A stretch of 64,000 bases of DNA. It comes from Hordeum vulgare subsp. vulgare. Its lineage: Eukaryota; Streptophyta; Magnoliopsida; Poales; Poaceae. Positions 1 through 12,930 of the stretch are shown piece after piece. The notes under the pieces are model-generated. The model was not told where the DNA came from. It did no database searches and worked only from the letters and a program-made list of their open reading frames with translations. The first letter of the stretch is position 1. Every line of letters starts with the position of its first letter. The position numbers and the translations under genes were made by a program. The DNA is taken from the NCBI RefSeq assembly GCF_904849725.1, contig NC_058518.1:9072147-9136146 (forward strand), in the 5' to 3' direction.

Positions 1-2
1 TG

Positions 3-1274
3 CCCGAGGATGAGGTAAATAAGAAAGTCTTTCCTTTATCTTTGAAGGATAAGGCGTTGACATGGTATAGTCTATGTGATGATGCTGGATCATGGGGCTA
101 CAATCGGTTGAAATTGGAATTTCATCAAAAGTTCTATCCTATGCATTTAGTACATCGTGATCGGAACTTTATTTATAACTTTTGGCCTCGTGACAGGGAA
201 AGCATAGCTCAAGCTTGGGGGAGGCTTAAATCAATACTATATTCATGCCCCAATCATGAGCTCTCGAGAGAAATCATCACTCAAAACTTTTATGCTCGGC
301 TTTCTCATGAAGATCGTACCATGCTTGACACTTCTTGTGCCGGTTCTTTTATGAAGAAGGATATTGATCACAAGTGGAATTTATTGGAGAGAATCAAACG
401 CAACTTTGAAGATTGGGAGCTGGAGGAAGGTAAGGAGTCATGTATGAATTTCCAGTTTGATTGCGTTAAATCTTTTGTTGAGACAAACACTTCTAGAGAT
501 TTTAGCGCTAAGTATGGACTTGACTCTGAGATAGTAGCTTCTCTATGTGAATCTTTTGCTGCTCATGTTGATCTTCCCAAAGAGAAGTGGTTTAAATATC
601 ATCCTCCTGTAGAAAGCAACATAGCCAAAACCAATCTAGTTGAGGAGAAAATCATAGCTTTTAGTGATCTTGTTGTTCCTTGTGCTTACACTGAGAAACC
701 ACCATACCCTGCTAGGATGAAGGATTATTCTAAAACTCCAACTGTGATACGTAGGGGTTACATTAGAGCACTTGCACCCTCTGAGGAGATTAGAGTTGAA
801 CCTAGTGTTGCTATTATCAAAGATCTCTTAGCCGAAGACATAGATGGGCATGTTATCAAATTCTGTGAGGACTCCGCTAGAATCGCTAAACCTCACGTGA
901 AAGACAAGCACGGACCTGTAGTTGGCCTGCCCGTTGTTTCTGTTAAGATAGGAGATCACTGTTACCATGGTTTATGTGATATGGGAGGTAGTGTTAGTGC
1001 AATACCTGGTTCTCTATATGATGAAATCAAAGATGAGATTGCACCTGCTGAGTTAGAACCCATTGATGTCATTATTACGCTAGCCAATAGAGACACTATC
1101 TGCCCTCTGGGTATTGTGAGAGACGTAGAAGTCCTGTGTGGTAAGACGAAGTATCCTACTGATTTCCTCGTCCTTGGTACTGCACAAATAGCTTTTGTCC
1201 CATCATATTTGGTAGACCCTTTCTCAACACTGTCAATGCTCACATTGATTGCATTAAGCAGACTGTCACAGTAA
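3..1274 (+). pseudogene. Athila-like gag (C-terminal part) and protease, broken
   Basis: The frame is already open at the window edge, so the start is missing. The first ~130 residues resemble a retrotransposon gag domain (DKALTWYSL, then WGRLKSILYSCPNHELS). Residues ~290-390 are a retropepsin-like domain with the active-site segment CDMGGSVSAIP, where Asp-Met-Gly replaces the usual Asp-Leu/Ser-Gly. The frame is lost at about 1230-1285 and protein similarity goes on in another frame, so a small indel has broken the polyprotein. In an active element it would supply the particle protein and the protease that processes the polyprotein. Confidence 0.8.
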
Positions 1275-1285
1275 GTTTCGAGGGT

Positions 1286-3230
1286 GTGTCTCATGAATTT
1301 AACTTCTCCAAGTTTGGAAGACAACCCCATGAAAGAGAGTCGTCTGGTAGGGATGAAATCATTGCTCTTGCCTCTATTGCCGTACCTCCTACAGATCCTT
1401 TAGAGCAATATCTGCTTGAGCATGAAAATGATATGCATATGGAGGAGAGAGATGAGATAGATAGAATTGTCTTAGAACAATATCCTATTCTCAAGAATAA
1501 TCTGCCTGTTGAACTACTTGGGGATCCTCCCCCACCAAAGGGTGATCCTGTGTTCGAGCTTAAACAGTTGCCTGATACTCTTAAGTATGCCTATCTTGAT
1601 GAGAAAGAGATAGATCCTGTCATTATTAGTGCTCTCCTCTCAAAGCGCGAAGAGAAGAAGTTACTAAAAACTCTGAGGAAGCACCGCGCTGCTATTGGAT
1701 ATACTCTTGATGATCTTAAGGGTATTAGTCCTACTCTATGTCAGCACAAGACTAAAACCGATCCTGACTTTAAACCAGTTGCTGATTATCAAAGGAGATT
1801 AAATCCTAAGATGAAAGAGGTCGTTAGAATTCTAAACTGTTGCTTCTCGAAGCAGGAATCATTTATCCTGTTGGTCATAGTGATTGGGTAAGTCCGGTAC
1901 ATTGCGTACCTAAGAAGGGAGGTATCACCGTCGTTCCTAATGATAAGGATGAACTAATCCCACAAAGGATTATTACCAGCTATAGGATGGTGATAGACTT
2001 CCGGAAACTAAACAAGGCAACTTGGAAAGATCATTATCCTTTGTCGTTCATCGACCAAATGCTAGAAAGGCTAGCAAAGCACACACACTTCTGCTTTCTA
2101 GACGGTTATTCAGGTTTCTCGCAAATACGTGTTGCATAATCTGATCAAGAGAAAACCACTTTCACCTGCCCTTTCGGTACCTTTGCCTATAGACGTATGC
2201 ATTTTGGCTTATGTAATGCACCTGCCACCTTCCAAAGATATATGATGGCTATATTCTATGACTTTTGTGAAAAGATTGTCGAGGTTTTCATGGATGACTT
2301 CTCCGTTTAGGGTCTTCCTTTGATGATTGCCTCAGCAACCTTGATCGAGTCTTACAGAGATGCGAAGAAACCAACCTCGTCTTGAATTGGGAGAAGTGCC
2401 ACTTTATGGTTAATGAAGGTATCGTCTTAGGACACAAAATCTCTGAAAGAGGCATTAAAGTTGATAAGGCTAAGGTTGATGCAATTGAGAAAATGCCTTG
2501 CCCCACAGATATCAGAGGTATACGAAGTTTCTTAGGTCATGCTGGTTTCTATAGAAGGTTCATTAAAGACTTCTCTAAGATTTCTAGGCCTCTTACCAAC
2601 CTCTTGCAGAAGGATGTTCCTTTTGTTTTTGATGAGGATTGTGAGGAAGCCTTTGAAATATTTAAGAAGGCTTTAATAACCTCACCTATTGTTCAACCAC
2701 CTGACTGGAACTTGCCCTTTGAAATCATGTGCGACGCTAGTGATTATGCTGTTGGTGTTGTTCTAGGAGAAAGAGTTGACAAGAAGTTGAGTGTCATTCA
2801 CTACGCTAGTAAAACTCTAGACAGTGCCCAAAGAAACTATGCCACTACGGAGAACGAATTTTTAGCAGTCGTGTTTGCATGTGAAAAGTTCAGATCTTAC
2901 ATAGTTGACTCCAAAGTCACTATTCACTCTGATCATGCTGCTATTAAGTACCTCATGTAGAAGAAGGACGCTAAGCCTAGGCTGATCAGATGGGTTATCC
3001 TGCTACAGGAATTTGATTTGCACGTCGTTGACCGAAAAGGTGCTGATAACCGTGTAGCAGATAACTTGTCTAGGCTAGAGAATGTCCTTGATGACACACT
3101 ACCTATTGATGAAAGCTTTCCTGATGAGCAACTAAATGTCACCCGCACTTCACTTAGTGCACCGTGGTATGCCGATTATGCAAACTATATTGTAGCCAAA
3201 TACATACCACCCAGTTTCACCTATCAATAA
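1286..3230 (+). pseudogene. Athila-like reverse transcriptase and RNase H, broken
   Basis: The coding sequence is spread over three frames. A linker frame (1286-1830) ends with the pre-RT segment. The RT palm begins near 1840 (WVSPVHCVPKKGG, then LDGYSGFSQI) and meets a stop at 2137-2139. The same frame continues to the catalytic segment FMDDFSV near 2290, followed at once by a stop. The thumb and RNase H lie in a third frame at 2382-2960 (SFLGHAGFYRRFIKDFS, FEIMCDASDYAVG) with a stop at 2958-2960. The RNase H end continues at 3018-3230 ([11 protein letters not shown]). At least two frameshifts and three stops make it inactive. The family copies the RNA genome into DNA. Confidence 0.88.
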
Positions 3231-3269
3231 AAGAAGAAATTCTTCTTTGATTTGAGACACTACTTTTGG

Positions 3270-3523
3270 GATGACCCTCACCTTTATAAGGAATGAGTAG
3301 ATGGTGTTATTAGACGTTGTATGCCTGAACATGAACAGGGACAGATCCTACAGAAGTGTCATTCCGACGCCTACGGAGGACACCATGCTGGAGATAAAAC
3401 TGCCCATAAGGTATTGCAATCAGGTTTCTATTGGCCCACTCTCTTCAAGGATGCCCGTAAGTTTGTCTTGTCTTGTGACGAATGCCAAAGGATAGGGAAC
3501 ATCAGTAAGCGTCAAGAGATGCC
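3270..3523 (+). pseudogene. Athila-like integrase, N-terminal zinc-binding part, split by insertion
   Basis: The frame at 3321-3523 shows an HHCC zinc finger: CHSDAYGGHHAGDKTAH, then SGFYWPTLFKDA and CDECQR. The gene is cut right after the finger by the Gypsy element that starts at 3524. The 5-bp duplication atgcc (3519-3523) is repeated at 20173-20177, where the integrase resumes. Integrase inserts the DNA copy into the host chromosome. Confidence 0.88.
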
Positions 3524-5056
3524 TGGTACGTCTCAAACGTATCTATAATTTTTGATGGTTTCACGCTGTTATCTTGTTTTCTTTGTATGTTTTATGTACC
3601 ATTTTGTATCTTTTTGGGGACTAACTTATTGATTCAGTGCCAAGTGCCAGTTCCTGTTTTTCCGTGTTTTTGACTCTTTTCAGATCTGATTTTGGAACGG
3701 AGTCCAAACGGAAGAAAAACCCCGAAATGATTTTTTCCCGAACGGAAGAAGTCCATGGAGACTTTGGGCCAGGCCAGGTGGGCCCCAGGGAGCCCACAAG
3801 GGCTCACTCCGCCACCAGGGGGAGGCGGCGGTGGGCAAGTTTGTGGCTTCCCTGGCCGCCTCCTGACCTAGGTTTTGCGCCTATATATTCCCAAATATTC
3901 CGCAAAAAATCAGGGGAGCCTCGAAAATACTTTTCCGCCGCCGCAAGCTTCCGTTTCCGCGAGATCTCATCTGGAGACCCTTCCCGGCGCCCTGCCGGAG
4001 GGGACTTTGGAGGTGGAGGGCTTCTTCATCATCATCATCGCCCCTCCAATGACTCGTGACTAGTTCACTTCAGACCTACGGGTCCGTAGTTAGTAGCTAG
4101 ATGGCTTCTTCTCTCTCTTGGATCTTCAATACAAAGTTCTCCATGATCTTCATGGAGATCAATCTGATGTAATCTTCTTTGGCGGTGTGTTTGTCGAGAT
4201 CCGATGAATTGTGGACTTGTGATCATATTATCTATGATATATATTTGAGTCTTTGCTGATTTCTTATATGCATGATTTGATATCCTTGTAAGTCTCTCCG
4301 AGTCTTGGGTTTTGTTTGGCCAACTAGATCAATGATTCGTGCAATGGGAGAAGTGCTTGGTTTTGGGTTCTGCCATGCGGTGACCTTTCCCGCTGACAGT
4401 AGGGGCAGCAAGGCACACATCAAGCAGTTGCCATCAAGGGTAAAAAGATGGGGGGTTTATCATTGGTTTGAGATTATCCCTCTACATCATGTCATCTTGC
4501 TTAAGGCGTTACTCTGTTCTTATGGACATAATACACTAGATGCATGCTGGATAGCGGTCGATGTGTGGAGTAATAGTAATAGATGAAGAAAGTATCGGTC
4601 TACTTGTTTCGGACGTGATGCCTATAGAAATAATCATTGCATAGATATCGTCACGACTCTGCACAGTTCTATCAATTGCTCGGCAGTAATTTGTTCACCC
4701 ACCGTCTACTTGCTTTCATGAGAGAAACCACTAGTAAACACTACGGCCCCCGGGTCTATTCACATCCATCGTTTATAAATCCGCTTTTACTTTGCTTTGT
4801 TACTTTGTTACTTTCAGTTCTCACTTGGAAAACAATCTATAAGGGATTGACAACCCCTTCATAGCGTTGGGTCCAAGCTTTTGTGTTTGTGCAGGTTGGT
4901 GAGATACTCTTCCGCCGGATTGATACCTTGGTTCTCAAACTGATGGAAATACTTACCGTCGCTGTGCTACATCACCCTTTCCGCTTCGAGGGAATACCAA
5001 CGTGCCGTAGTAGGAGTATTTCTGGCACAATTGCCAGGGGTACACAGCAAACATCA
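3524..5056 (+). repeat. 5' LTR of the gag-protease Gypsy element
   Basis: This 1533-bp LTR starts TGGT, where its partner LTR reads TGAT, and ends CATCA. A GC-rich hairpin occupies 3794-3846 (CCACAAG pairs with TTTGTGG; CCGCCAC pairs with GGCGGTGGG). A TATA-like box, CCTATATATTCCC, follows at about 3879-3891, so transcription probably starts near 3910-3920. A short frame over 3637-4059 overlaps these signals and is not taken as a gene. Confidence 0.88.
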
Positions 5057-5066
5057 GAAGTATTTC

Positions 5067-5084
5067 TGGCGCCGTTGTCGGGGA
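5067..5084 (+). promoter_or_regulatory. Primer-binding site, tRNA-Asp type
   Basis: The 18 bases TGGCGCCGTTGTCGGGGA start 10 bases after the 5' LTR. They match the complement of the 3' end of plant tRNA-Asp, with one difference (T for C), as is usual for Athila-type elements. Minus-strand DNA synthesis would be primed here. Confidence 0.85.
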
Positions 5085-5290
5085 GGAGAAATCAAGATCT
5101 ATCCAAGTAGGTCTCACAAACTCTTCTCTTGCATTTACTTTTGTTGCCAGTTGCCTGTCGTTTTCCTCTCCCCCACTTCACATTTGCCGTTTTCATTCGC
5201 CTTTCTCCTTCGCCGTTTTCCTTTGCCTTTGCCGTTTTCCTTCGCTGGTTTCTTGCTTGCTTGTGTGCTTGTTTGTTTGTTGAAGACATC

Positions 5291-7365
5291 ATGTCTGAAA
5301 ACACCAAACTTTGCGACTTCTCGAGCACTAATAATAATGATTTTATTAGTACTCCGATTGCTCCCGCCACTAGTGCGGAACCGTATGAAATCAACGCAGC
5401 TTTGCTGAATCTTGTTATGAAAGAGCAATTCTCTAGACTTCCTAGTGAAGATGTCGCATCCCATCTCAATACCTTCATTGAGCTTTGTGATATGCAAAAG
5501 AAAAGAGATGTGGATAATGACGTGATTAAGTTGAAACCTTTTCCTTTCTCGTTGCGAGATCGCGCAAAAACTTGGTTTTCTTCTTTGCCTAAAAATAGTA
5601 TCGATTCTTGGGATAGGTGCAACGATGCTTATATATCCAAGTATTTTCCGCCAGCTAAGATCATCTCCTTACACAACGATATCATGAATTTCAAGAAACT
5701 TGATCATGAACATGTTGCACAATCTTGGGAGAGGATGAAGCTTATGATTAGAAATTGTCTCGCTCATGGCTTGAGTTTGTGGATGATTATACAAATCTTT
5801 TACGCTGGCTTGAATTTCGCTTCTCGCAATATCTTGGACTCCGCCTTAGGTGGAACGTTCATGGAAATCACGTTAGGATAAGCTACAAAACTCCTAGACA
5901 ATATCATGACCAACTACTCTCAGTGGCACACTGAACGGTTGCCTGCTAGCAAAAAGGTGCACGCTATAGAAGAGATTAACTCGCTTAGTGCTAAGATGGA
6001 CGAGTTGATGAATTTGGTTGCTAGTAGAAACGCTACCGTAGATCCTAATGACATGCCACTATCTTCTTTGATTGAGAGTAGCAACGCTAGTTTGGACGTG
6101 AATTTTGTTGGTAGGAACAATTTTGGCAACAACAATGCTTTTAGAGGAAACTATGTTCCTATGCCTTTTCCTAGTAACTCCTCTAACAATTATGGCACTT
6201 CCTACGACAACACTTATGGAAATCATAGCAAATTACCTTATGATGTAGAGAGTAATATCAAAGAGTTCATCAACTCTCAAAAGATTTTCAATGCGTCCAT
6301 AGAGGAAAAACTACTCAAAATAGACGATTTGGCTAAGAGCGTTGATAGGATGTCTTGTGATATTGATGCTTTGAAAGTTAGATGTGCTCCTCCCAAGATC
6401 AACTTGAATGAAACTTTGAAAGCTATGCGTATCTCCATGAATGAGAGCGAGAAAGAACCGCCCAAATTCGCGCTAGACATGAATGGTTTAAAAGGGTGCG
6501 TTCTAGTGATGCAAATCACGAAGATCTTAAAATGCTTGGTGTGTCTCCTCCTGAATCTTTGTTTTCACGTGTCAAACCTACTTATGGAGGGGCTGGATAT
6601 GAATCCACTTTGGTTGAAAAACGCCTCGATGATTCGGAGACCACCTATCTTGACGATAAAGGTGTGGAGAGTGGAGTAGAAGAAGTCAAAATTTTGGATA
6701 GTAATGAAACTCCCACTTTGGATTTCAAGGAATTCAATTATGATAATTGCTCCTTGTTTGAATGCATTTCTTTGATGCAATCCATTGCAAACTCTCCACA
6801 TACTTATAGCCAAAGCAAAGCCTTTACCGCGCATATCGTAGATGCTATGATGAAATCTCTTGAAGAGAAGCTCGAACTAGAAGTATCGATTCCTAGAAAA
6901 CTTCATGATGAGTGGGAACCTACTATCAAAATCAAGATAAAAAACTATGAGTGCAATGCTTTGTGTGATTTGGGTGCTAGTGTTTCCGCGATTCCAAAGT
7001 CTTTATGTGATATTCTTGGTTTTCATGAGATTGAAGAGTGTTCTCTTAATTTGCATCTTGCGGATTCTACTATCAAGAAACCCATGGGAAGGATTGATGA
7101 TGTTCTTATTGTTGCAAATAAGAACTATGTACCCGTGGATTTCATTGTACTTGACATAGATTGCAATCCTTCATGTCCCATTATTCTTGATAGACCTTTT
7201 CTAAGGACTATTGGTGCTATCATCGATATGAAGGAAGGGAATATTAGATTTCAATTTCCCTTAAAGAAGGGCATGGAGGACTTTCCTAGAAAGAAAATAA
7301 GATTTCCTTATGAATCTATGATGAGGGCTACTTCCGGTTTGAGCACCAAAGATGACTATACGTGA
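5291..7365 (+). pseudogene. gag and protease of the Gypsy element, broken
   Basis: The gag starts at ATG 5291 (MSENTKLCDFSST) and contains a retrotransposon gag domain at about residues 55-190 (LRDRAKTWFSSLPKNSIDSW). A TAA stop at 5879-5881 interrupts it, but the same frame continues to 6679, so this looks like a single-base nonsense change. A frameshift near 6480-6500 separates gag from the protease frame (6496-7365). That frame has the retropepsin site CDLGASVSAIP and the later segment CPIILDRPFLRTIGA. The protein ends with a normal stop at 7363-7365 right after the protease, and no RT follows. The product would be the particle shell and its protease. Non-autonomy is inferred from the missing enzymes. 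Confidence 0.85.
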
Positions 7366-10033
7366 TTCCATCACTTTCGCCTAGCTAAGGGCGTTAAACA
7401 AAAGCGCTTGTTGGGAGGCAACCCAACGAATCTACCATTTTTATTTATATTTTGTGTTTTTCACACTTTCATAATTTTGTTACGATTGTGTTTTTTGTGT
7501 TTCCTTTTGCGTTTGTACCAAGCAAAACTGTTATGATTAGTCTTGGGGATGATCGTTTGCTCATGCTGGAAAAGACAGAAACTTTCTGCTCACGAAAAGA
7601 ATTTTCATTTTTTTTCTGTAAGAGCTTTTGAGTTGATTCATTTTGCTGCTCATTGCTACGCAAATTCTTCAGACTATAGTAATTGTTCATAATTGTTGAA
7701 GTACCAGAGGTATACGAAACATACAGATTTCTACAGACTGGTCTGCAGTTAACACATTCTGTTTTTGTTGTGTTGGTTGCTTATTTTGCTGAAACTATGG
7801 ATAGTATCGGGGGGTATTAGCCATGGAAGATTGAAAGTACAGTAACCCAACATCAGCACAAGTAGAATTTAAGTTTGCTACAGTACCTAAGAAAGTGGTG
7901 GTTTGCTTTCTTGTACTAATGTTATCACGAGTTTCTGTTTAAGTTTGGTGTTGTGAAGTTTTCAAGTTTTGGGTGAAGTTCTTATGGACAAAAAGATAAA
8001 GAGTGGCAAGAGCTCAAGCTTGGGGATGCCCAAGGCACCCCAAGAATTCAAGGATGTTGTAAAATCCTAAGCTTGGGGATACCCCGAGAAGGCATCCCCT
8101 CTCTCGTCTTCAATCCATCGGTAACATTACTTGGGGCTATATTTTTATTTACCACATGTTATGTGTTTTTGCTTGGAGCGTCTTGTATCGTAGGAGTCTT
8201 TTATTTTTGTTGTGTCACAATAATCCTTGCTGCACACCTAGAGAGAGATACATGCACACGCCGTGATTTTGTCGAGTTTCACTTATATCTTTTGGTAGAC
8301 AATTCAGCTCACATTGGCTTCACTTATATCTTTTGAGCTAGATACTTTTGCTCTATGTGCTTCACTTATATATTTTAGAGTGCAGCGGTGCGTGGCTTGG
8401 TAGTTGATCTATGCTTTGAAAGTAGTCTCAAATGGGGTAGTTATCCAAAGGAATACGAAAACTTCCTCCTTCATGTGCATTGAATAGTTGGAGAAGTTTG
8501 ATTCTTCTCAATTAGTTTTGAGTTGTGGTTATGGTAATATTGAAGTCATGCTAGTAAGGTGTTGTGGATCTAGAAATACTTGTGTTGAAGTTAGTGATTC
8601 CCGTAGCATGCACGTATGATGAACCACTATGTGATGAAATCTGAGCATGATTAGTATATTGATTGTCATCCTTTGCGTGGCGGTCGGGATCACGCGATTG
8701 TTTATACCTACCAACCCTTCCCCTAGGAGTATGCGTTGAATGCTTTGTTTCGATTACTAATAAAACTTTTGCAACAAGTATATGAGTTCTTCATGACTAA
8801 TGTTGAGTCCATGGTTTAGATGCACTTTCACCTTCCACCATCACTATCTTCTTAGTGTCGTGCAACTTTCGCCGGTGCACAAAACCCACCATTAGCTTCC
8901 CTCAAAACAGCCACCATACCTACCTACTATGGCTTTTTCAAAGTTATTCCGAGATATATTGCCATGCAACTACCACCATGACATGTGCCACCATGTCTAC
9001 TTGCCTTTGCATGATCGTAAGATAGCTAGAATGTTGTTTCCATTGATGTCTATGCCATGCTAGATCGTTGCCACGGTACACTACCGAAGGCATTCCATAT
9101 AGAGTCATAATTGCTCTAAGTTTTGAGTTGAAAGTGTGATGATCATCATTATTGGAGCATTGTCCCATGTGAGGAAATAAAAGAGGCCAAAAAAGCCGAT
9201 AAAAAAGAGGCCAAAGAGCCCACCAAAATAAAAAAATGAGAGAAAAAGAGAGAAGGGACAATGCTACCACTTGTTCCACACTTGTGCATTTTGAGCACCA
9301 TGATCTTCATGATTGAGAGTCTCTCATTTTGTCACCACCATATAGCTAGTGGGAAATTCTCATTATATAACTTGGCTTGTATATTCCAATGATAGGCTTC
9401 CTCAAAAATAGCCTTAGGTCTTCGTGAGCAAGCAAGTTCGATGCACACCCACTAGTTTTCTTTAAGAGCTTTCACTTACTTGTAGCTCTAGTGCATCATT
9501 TGTATGGCAGTCCCTACTCACTCACATTGATATCTATTGATGAGCATCTCCACAACTCATTGATATGCCTAGTTAATGTGACTATCTTCTCCTTTTTGTC
9601 TTGCAACCTCCACCATACTCCACACCATATATAGTGCTATAACCATGGCTCACGCTCATGTATTGCGTGAGAGTTGAAAATGTTTGAGAAAGTAAAGGTG
9701 TGAAACAATTACTTGGCCAATACTGGGGTTGTGCATGATTTAAATTCATTGTGCAATGATGATAGAGCATAGCCAGACTATATGCTTTTGTAGGGATAAC
9801 TTTCTTTTGGCCTTGCTATTTTGAAAGTTCATGATTACTTTGCTAGTTTGCTTGAATTATTATTGTTTCCACGTCAATAGCAAACTATTGTTTTGAATCT
9901 AATGGATATGAACATTCACGTCACATAAGAGGAATTACAAAGGATACCTATGCTAGGTAGCAGGAAAGCATCAAAAATTCATTCTTATCACTTCCCTACT
10001 CGAGGACGAGCAGGAGTTAAGCTTGGGGATGCT
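7366..10033 (+). other. Non-coding 3' part of the gag-protease element, with extra polypurine-like motifs
   Basis: No convincing gene lies in these 2.7 kb. The motif aagcttggggat, which is the polypurine tract before the 3' LTR (10018-10033), also occurs internally at 8015-8030 and 8068-8080. The second internal copy is followed by an inverted repeat (ggggatacccc, then ggcatcccc). The sequence cttcacttatatcttttg recurs about three times between 8276 and 8380. A frame at 8073-8336 encodes a hydrophobic 87-residue peptide, but the AT-rich context makes this likely chance. Confidence 0.65.
10018..10033 (+). promoter_or_regulatory. Polypurine tract of the gag-protease element
   Basis: The stretch taagcttggggatgct lies directly before the 3' LTR start TGATACG at 10034. 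This is the place and composition expected for the primer of plus-strand DNA synthesis. Confidence 0.75.
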
Positions 10034-10302
10034 TGATACGTCTCAAACGTATCTATATTTTTTGATGGTTTCACGCTGTTATCTTGTCTTCTTTGTATGT
10101 TTTATGTACCTTTTTATATCTTTTTGGGGACTAACTTATTGATTCAGAGCCAAGTGTCAGTTCCTGTTTTTCCGTGTTTTTGACTCTTTTCAGATCTGAT
10201 TTTGGAACGGAGTCCAAACGGAAGAAAAACCCGGAAATGATTTTTTCCGAACGGAAGAAGTCCAGGGAGACTTTGGGTCAGGCCAGGTGGGCCCCAGGGA
10301 GC
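10034..10302 (+). repeat. 3' LTR of the gag-protease element, first part
   Basis: This part matches 3524-3792 of the 5' LTR with about ten visible differences. It ends at the target-site copy ggagc (10298-10302), where Copia copy A was inserted. The LTR resumes at 18920. Confidence 0.88.
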
Positions 10303-12115
10303 TCTTGGGGAACGTCGCATGGGAAACAAAAATTTTCCTACGCGCACGAAGTCCTATCATGGTGATGTCCATCTACGAGAGGGGATTTCCGATCTACGTA
10401 CCCTTGTAGATCGCACAGCAGAAGCATTAAGAAACGCGGTTGATGTAGTGGAACGTCCTCACGTCCCTCGATCCGCCCCGCGAACCGTCCCACGAACCGT
10501 CCCGCGATCCGTCCCACGATCCGCTCCGATCTAGTGTCGAACGGACGGCACCTCCGCGTTCAGCACACGTACAGCTCGACGATGATCTCGGCCTTCTTGA
10601 TCCAGCAAGAGAGACGGAGAGGTAGATGAGTTCTCCGGCAGCGTGACGGCGCTCCGGAGGTTGGTGATGATCTAATCTCAGCAGGGCTCTGCCCGAGCTC
10701 CGCAGAAACGCGATCTAGAGGAAAAACCGTGGAGGTATGTGGTCGGGCTGCCGTGGAAAAAGTTGTCTCAAATCAGCCCTAATACCTCGGTATATATAGG
10801 AGGGAGGGGGAGGGAAGAGGCAGCCTCAAACCCTCAAGGTTTGGCCGAAATTGGAGGTGGAGGAGTCCTACTCCAATCCTACTTGGAGTAGGATTCCACC
10901 TTCCCACTTGGAAACTCTTTCCACCTTGTGTTTTTTCCTTCTCAAACCTTATGGGCCTTAGTGGGAACTTATTCCAGCCCACTAGGGGCTGGTTTATCTA
11001 TTCCCATAGCCCATGAGACCCCTTGGGGCGTGACACCCCTCCCGATGGTCCCCGGCACCCCTCCCGGCACTCCCGGTACACTACCGATGAGCCCGAAACT
11101 TTTCCGGTGACCAAAACAGGACTTCCTATATATCAATCTTTACCTCCGGACCATTCCGGAGCTCCTCGTGACATCCTGGATCTCATCCGAGACTCCGAAC
11201 AACATTCGGTAACCAACCATATAACTCAAATACGCATAAAACAACGTCGAACCTTAAGTGTGCAGACCCTGCGGGTTCGAGAACTATGTAGACATGACCC
11301 GAGTGACTCCTCGGTCAATATCCAATAGCGGGACCTGGATGCCCATATTGGATCCTACATATTCTCCGAAGATCTTATCGGTTGAACCTCAGTGTCAAGG
11401 ATTCATATAATCCCGTATGTCATTCCCTTTGTCCTTCGGTATGTTACTTGCCCGAGATTCGATCGTCAGTATCGGCATACCTATTTCAATCTCGTTTACC
11501 GGCAAGTCTCTTTACTCGTTCCGTAATACAAGATCCCGTGACTTACACTAAGTCACATTGCTTGCAAGGCTTGTGTGTGATGTTGTATTACCGAGTGGGC
11601 CCCGAGATACCTCTCCGTCACACAGAGTGACAAATCCCAGTCTCGATCCATACTAACTCAACGAACACTTTCGTAGATACCTGTAGAGCATCTTTATAGT
11701 CACCCAGTTACGTTGCGACGTTTGATACACACAAAGCATTCCTCCGGTGTTAGTGAGTTATATGATCTCATGGTCATAGGAACAAATACTTGACACGCAG
11801 AAAACAGTAGCAACAAAATGACACGATCAACATGCTACCTCTATTAGTTTGGGTCTAGTCCATCACATGATTCTCCTAATGATGTGATCCCGTTATCAAG
11901 TGACAACACTTGCCTATGGCGAGGAAACCTTGACCATCTTTGATCAACGAGCTAGTCAACTAGAGGCTTACTAGGGACAGTTTTTTGTCTATGTATCCAC
12001 ACAAGTATTGTGTTTCCAATCAATACAATTATAGCATGGATAACAAACGATTATCATGAACTAAGAAATATAATAATAACTAATTTATTATTGCCTCTAG
12101 GGCATATTTCCAACA
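10303..12115 (-). repeat. 3' LTR of Copia copy A
   Basis: The LTR reads in minus orientation from TGTTGGAAAT (12115) to CCCCAAGA (10303). The expected terminal CA is AGA here and also in the partner LTR. A TATA-like box, tatatatagg on the plus strand, lies near 10790-10800 and reads as cctatatata on the minus strand. Confidence 0.88.
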
Positions 12116-12128
12116 GTCTCCCACTTGC
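12116..12128 (-). promoter_or_regulatory. Polypurine tract of Copia copy A
   Basis: Read on the minus strand, gcaagtgggagac runs directly into the LTR start TGTTGGAAAT. This is the expected plus-strand primer position. Confidence 0.75.
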
Positions 12129-12930
12129 ACTAGAGTCAATAATCTAGTTCACATCACCATGTGATTCCAACGAATCCAACACCCATATAGTCCTGGAGTC
12201 TGATCACGTCTTGCTCGTGAGAGAGGTTTTAGTCAACGGTTCTGAAACTTTCAGATCCGTGCGTTCTTTACAAATCTTTATGTCATCTTATAGATGTTGC
12301 TACTACGTGCTATTCGGAAATGCTCCAAATATCTACTCTACTATACGAATCCGTTTCACCACTCATAGTTATTCGGATTAGTGTCAAAGCTTGCATCGAC
12401 GTAAGCCTTTACGACGAACTCTTTAACCACCTCCATAATCGAGAAAAATTCCTTAGTCTATTTAGTTACTAAGGATAACTTTGACCGCTGATCAGTGATT
12501 CAATCCTGGATCACTTTGTGTACAGACTTGCTGCAAGGCACACATCAAGTGCGGTACTCAGCATGGCATACTTTAGAGTCTACGGCTAAGGCATAGAAGA
12601 CGACCTTCGTCTATTCTCTTTATTCTGCCGTGGTCGGGTTTTGAGTCTTACTCAAATTCACACCTCACAACGCAACCAAGAACTCCTTGTTTGCTGGTCT
12701 ATTTTGAACTCTTTCAAAAACTTGTCAAGGCATGCATCTTGTTGAAACTTCTATTAAGCGCTTTCGATCTATCTCCATAGATCTTTGATGCTCAACGTTC
12801 AAGTAGCGTAATCCAGGTATTCCTTTGAAAACTCCTTTCAAACAACCTTGTATGCTTTACAGAAATTCTACATTACTTCTGATCCACAATATGTCAACCA
12901 CATATACTTATCAGAAATTCTATAGTGCTC

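Noticed and set aside
5135..5497. Minus-strand frames opposite the gag start
   Set aside because: They are shadows of the leader and gag; Lys-rich translation results from the pyrimidine-rich leader.
8073..8336. Hydrophobic 87-residue frame resembling an env-like protein
   Set aside because: It starts in a polypurine-like motif, the region is non-coding in related elements, and there is no signal peptide or family match.
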